From WVZH01 sp034430895 (GTDB lineage: Bacteria > Chloroflexota > Anaerolineae > Anaerolineales > E44-bin32), in assembly GCA_034430895.1 (NCBI GenBank), contig DAOUDW010000034.1, positions 124,001 to 188,000 of the forward strand: 64,000 bases of DNA, in the 5' to 3' direction. Shown one piece after another: positions 61,354-64,000 of the stretch. Under the pieces are notes generated by a model. That model had not been told where the DNA came from. It searched no databases and saw only the letters and a list, made by a program, of their open reading frames with translations. The translations under genes and the position numbers were made by a program. Position 1 is the first letter of the stretch. The number at the start of each line of letters is the position of its first letter.

Positions 61354-62823
61354 ATGCGACGGGGCGGTCCTGATTATTTACGTTGGATATCGATCGGCTT
61401 GTTGTTGACGGCAGTCATCTTTATCTTCTATGAATTAATTGCTTTCAGCCGGCAACGGGCACATCTACCGCAGGGGTTGAGCATAGGTGGTGTTTCCGTC
61501 GGCGGCTTTTCCCAAACCGAGGCTGTCGAACGAATCCTGCAAACGTACGGTACGCCAGTTGAATTACATTACGATGACCAGATCATACACTTGCAGCCGG
61601 CAAGTGTCGGTTTCCGCCTGGACACAGAAGTCATGCTGGCTGCGGCTGAATCGGTGCGCACAGGAGACGATTTCTGGTCTGGCTTCATGGATTTTTTGTG
61701 GAACCGGTCGGGTGAGGAAGCAGCCATTCCTTTGCGTGCAGAATATTCCATTTCACAGCTTGAATTCGTTTTAACGGACATCGCAGCTCGTTATGACGAA
61801 CCTCCATATTTTGCGGCGCCCATTCCAGGAACACCTAACTTCAATCCCGGCAAACCCGGACGCGTGCTTGATATCGATCGAGCAGTGCGCTTGATCGGTG
61901 AGATTCTCATGTTACCCCACTCTCGGGTCGTCAACCTGCCGGTTATTGAGGATGTTCCCCCTAGGCCTACATTAGGAACACTCGAGATATTGCTCAAGCA
62001 AATCGTGGATGCTGCGGATTTTGATGGTCTCATGGATCTTTTTCTGGTGAATTTGCGCTCAGGAGAAGAATTGCATATCGCCTACTTGAATGGTGAGGAC
62101 ATCCCGAAAGACCCCGATGTTGCTTTTGGTGCCGCTTCGGTTATCAAGATCGGCATTATGACCGCATACTTCGTGGAGTCTGATGAGCCCTTTGGTGAAG
62201 AGGCGGACGATCATATGTTTGACATGATCACTCGCTCTGGCAACGATTCGTCGGACTGGTTGATGCAAGAAATTGGTGATGAACTTGGCCCTCTTGTAGT
62301 CACGGATACGCTTCAATCGTTGGGTTTAGAGAATACTTTTATTGTGGGGTATTTTTACCTTGGTGCACCTTTCCTACTCAATATCAGTACACCAGCCAAT
62401 CAGCGTACGGATATCAATACAGACCCTGATAAGTATACGCATACAACGCCATCCGATATCGGGATGTTGTTGATGGATATTTATCATTGTGAGAGCGGCG
62501 GCGGAGCACTGCTTGCCGTTTATCCCGATCAAGTAACCCCGCAGGAATGCAGCCGCATGATGGATTTGCTCGCGCAAAATAAAATCGGCTACCTCATCGA
62601 GGCAGGTGTCCCGGAGGGTACCCAAGTAGCCCACAAGCATGGCTGGCCGAGTTCGCCATTCCAGATGCTGGGTGACGCAGGTGTGGTCTATACGCCCGGC
62701 GGGGATTACGTCTTTTCACTTTTCTTGTATGATGATGAGGAAATGTTTTGGGATCCGACATCGCAGATGTTCGCCGATATCTCACGTGCGGTCTATAATT
62801 ATTTCAATCCGCCGGTCGAGTGA
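61354..62823 (+). CDS. Membrane-anchored class A beta-lactamase-fold serine hydrolase
   Basis: An N-terminal anchor (12-32) is followed by a region like the PG-binding (YoaR/VanW-associated) domain (about 45-190; I-G-G-V-S-V-G-G-F-S). The hydrolase domain then has Ser262-x-x-Lys265 (A-S-V-I-K), Ser295-Gly-Asn297 (the SDN position) and Lys428-His-Gly430 in place of KTG. The layout fits Beta-lactamase2 family proteins, many of which are cell-wall enzymes and not resistance enzymes. The omega-loop glutamate is not clear, so antibiotic hydrolysis is not implied. GGAGGTG precedes the ATG. Confidence 0.85.
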   Translation: MRRGGPDYLRWISIGLLLTAVIFIFYELIAFSRQRAHLPQGLSIGGVSVGGFSQTEAVERILQTYGTPVELHYDDQIIHLQPASVGFRLDTEVMLAAAESVRTGDDFWSGFMDFLWNRSGEEAAIPLRAEYSISQLEFVLTDIAARYDEPPYFAAPIPGTPNFNPGKPGRVLDIDRAVRLIGEILMLPHSRVVNLPVIEDVPPRPTLGTLEILLKQIVDAADFDGLMDLFLVNLRSGEELHIAYLNGEDIPKDPDVAFGAASVIKIGIMTAYFVESDEPFGEEADDHMFDMITRSGNDSSDWLMQEIGDELGPLVVTDTLQSLGLENTFIVGYFYLGAPFLLNISTPANQRTDINTDPDKYTHTTPSDIGMLLMDIYHCESGGGALLAVYPDQVTPQECSRMMDLLAQNKIGYLIEAGVPEGTQVAHKHGWPSSPFQMLGDAGVVYTPGGDYVFSLFLYDDEEMFWDPTSQMFADISRAVYNYFNPPVE

Positions 62824-62879
62824 AATCCTGACGCACAAATTCCATTCGTAAAATACGTGAATTGGAAAAGGAAAATAAA

Positions 62880-62908
62880 AGGGCGCAGTGCAATCTGCGC
62901 CCTGTTTT
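62880..62908. terminator. Bidirectional terminator between convergent genes
   Basis: AGGGCGCAG (62880-62888) and CTGCGCCCT (62895-62903) form a 9-bp stem with a 6-nt loop. GTTTTC follows on the plus strand and TTTTATTTT on the minus strand. It ends the hydrolase gene and the LysW-like gene. Confidence 0.85.
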
Positions 62909-62961
62909 CAATTGTAAGTGTTCGGTCTTGTTATAACCCGTTGCTATCTACCATTATCGAT

Positions 62962-63165
62962 TTAATAATCGTCCTCTCTTTCGAGGTCGTATTCATCGTC
63001 GTATTCAAACTCGTCATCGTCAAATGCCCAGTCCAATTCCAACGGGGATACGCCTACGACCATAAGGTATGCTCCGCATTGTGGACAACTGACCTGTTGT
63101 CCTTCTCTGGGGTCTCGTTCAACCGTGATCTTCGAATCACATTCTGGACAAAATGCGTGTGTCAT
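62962..63165 (-). CDS. LysW-like zinc-ribbon protein lacking the terminal EDWGE
   Basis: The 67 residues begin with a zinc ribbon (Cys6, Cys9, Cys27, Cys30; F-C-P-E-C-D and S-C-P-Q-C-G-A-Y-L). V-S-P-L-E-L-D-W and a very acidic tail follow. The body closely resembles LysW, the carrier that holds lysine or arginine precursors on its last Glu (EDWGE). This copy ends E-D-D-Y and so cannot carry substrates in the known way. GGAGG precedes the ATG. A candidate promoter on the minus strand is TTGTTA/TATACA at 63249-63276 (16-bp spacer). No lysine biosynthesis gene is nearby. Confidence 0.82.
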   Translation of the reverse strand: MTHAFCPECDSKITVERDPREGQQVSCPQCGAYLMVVGVSPLELDWAFDDDEFEYDDEYDLEREDDY

Positions 63166-63283
63166 GGAAAACCTCCTGACGAGAAATGCGTTTCGCCCGC
63201 ATCATACGCAGAACACATGGAAATTGTGTCTAAGGAATATAAAAAATATGTATAAAATTCTCAGATTGTGTAACAAAATGGTA

Positions 63284-63970
63284 TTAATCCGGGTCGATAT
63301 CGAAAAGGTAGCCCATGCCCGCAATTGTGTGGATGAACTTGGGTGAAGAAGGATCCTGTTCGATTTTACCTCGCAGCCGACTTACGAGACCTCGCACCAA
63401 TTCCCGATTCCCTTTTTCGCTGTATCCCCATACGCGTTCGACGAGAACATCTGTTGGGATGGCCAGTCCACGGTTGGTCATCAGAACGTATAGCAGCTGA
63501 AATTCCAATTGTGTAAGCCGCTGTGGTTCTTTCCCATGGACACGCACAGTGCGGGTGGATGGGTTGAGGGCGATTGAGTCAAGATCCAACATCGGGGTTG
63601 CCAACAGGGGAACAGCACGAGCCCTGCGAAGTATGGCGAGGGCGTAGGAAGTCAGCACACCAGGATGGATGGGCATGGGTAACACGAGATCGGCGCCGGT
63701 ATTGATCAATTCCACAGTCTCCGCATTCGTGATCGTTTCTGTGATCATAATGATGGGGACTTCGCTTATACTGCGGATGGACGTAACATCTTTGAGTGTA
63801 TTCTTGATATTCGTGTTTACGATGACCAGCAGCGCCGCGGGCGCTTCCGTCCAATTGCTGATCACAGACTGCGGATTTGTTTTTTGAGTGACCTTCATTC
63901 CTGCTTGTCGCAGGATAAAGGCAATCATATCTCGTTCCTGAACGTCTTGACTGATGATAATGGTTTCCAT
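63284..63970 (-). CDS. OmpR/PhoB-type transcription regulator with degenerate receiver
   Basis: The C-terminal winged helix (about 130-226) is a typical Trans_reg_C domain: L-T-Q-L-E-F-Q-L-L-Y-V-L, R-V-W-G-Y, V-S-R-L-R-G-K-I-E and G-M-G-Y-L-F. The N-terminal 115 residues keep the receiver fold but not its chemistry. Only one acidic residue (Asp9) remains of the acidic pocket, no Asp lies at the phosphorylation position (L-L-V-I-V-N-T-N), and Met-Pro replaces Lys-Pro. It probably acts without phosphorylation. The start is near the right edge and its promoter is not visible. Confidence 0.88.
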   Translation of the reverse strand: METIIISQDVQERDMIAFILRQAGMKVTQKTNPQSVISNWTEAPAALLVIVNTNIKNTLKDVTSIRSISEVPIIMITETITNAETVELINTGADLVLPMPIHPGVLTSYALAILRRARAVPLLATPMLDLDSIALNPSTRTVRVHGKEPQRLTQLEFQLLYVLMTNRGLAIPTDVLVERVWGYSEKGNRELVRGLVSRLRGKIEQDPSSPKFIHTIAGMGYLFDIDPD

Positions 63971-64000
63971 TGGTTTCTCTTTTTATTCCCGGGTGATACC

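Noticed and set aside
1..64000. CRISPR array, tRNA or rRNA genes, insertion sequence or prophage
   Set aside because: No regularly spaced repeats, no tRNA-like cloverleaf with CCA context in the gaps, no rRNA segments, and no transposase, integrase or phage structural genes were seen.

Overview
The window reads as ordinary chromosome from a Chloroflexota bacterium, most likely an Anaerolineae-type lineage. This placement is inferred from gene content, not from a marker tree. The supports are a Flp pilin with the KGQGLVEYAL motif next to a compact Tad pilus locus that shows no secretin gene here, a REC-CpaE fusion, a LysW-like zinc-ribbon protein, a T-box in front of valS and long-form HPF. 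I see no rRNA or tRNA genes, CRISPR array, insertion sequence or prophage. Genes are tightly packed, many overlap by 4 bp (ATGA), and promoters often have an extended -10 (TGcTATAAT).

Layout. 1-13284: ten plus-strand genes for surface glycan work, with six large GT-C type membrane proteins, a Dpm1-like GT2, an FrhB-like iron-sulfur flavoprotein, a methyltransferase and a flippase-like LPG_synthase_TM protein. 13294-15081: a DegU/DegS-like response regulator and soluble histidine kinase. 15317-21693: the Flp/Tad locus (flp, cpaB, REC-cpaE, cpaF, tadB, tadC), continuing into a comF homologue, hpf and a nucleotidyltransferase-like gene. 24237-28243: minus-strand HNH nuclease and a phnD-phnC-phnE transporter whose permease carries an unusual N-terminal fusion. 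28451-33302: folC, lon and a lipoprotein. 33323-38067: minus-strand mfd, pth and a surface protein. 38192-39583: a beta-helix-like membrane protein and ribosomal protein L25.

39588-48949 is a run of minus-strand operons: Nudix hydrolase and zinc-ribbon protein; NIL-mgtE-ydjC-methyltransferase-trmI; a YugP-type protease and CtpA protease; a HAD phosphatase, a small membrane protein and a lone CoA-transferase A subunit. mutL (49054) diverges from the HAD operon through overlapping promoters. 50813-57411 is a divergent signalling island: REC-MinD, sirtuin and GAF histidine kinase on one side, and a 1094-residue multidomain sensor on the other. That sensor lacks the phospho-accepting histidine. 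The window ends with a T-box-valS-CPBP protease unit, a beta-lactamase-fold protein, a LysW paralogue and a winged-helix regulator with a degenerate receiver.

The most unusual content is a recurring set of signalling proteins that keep the fold but lack key catalytic residues (the sensor at 54127, the MinD-like domain at 52829, the receiver at 63284), together with the PhnE fusion and three genes that look leaderless (mutL, folC and perhaps the HNH gene).
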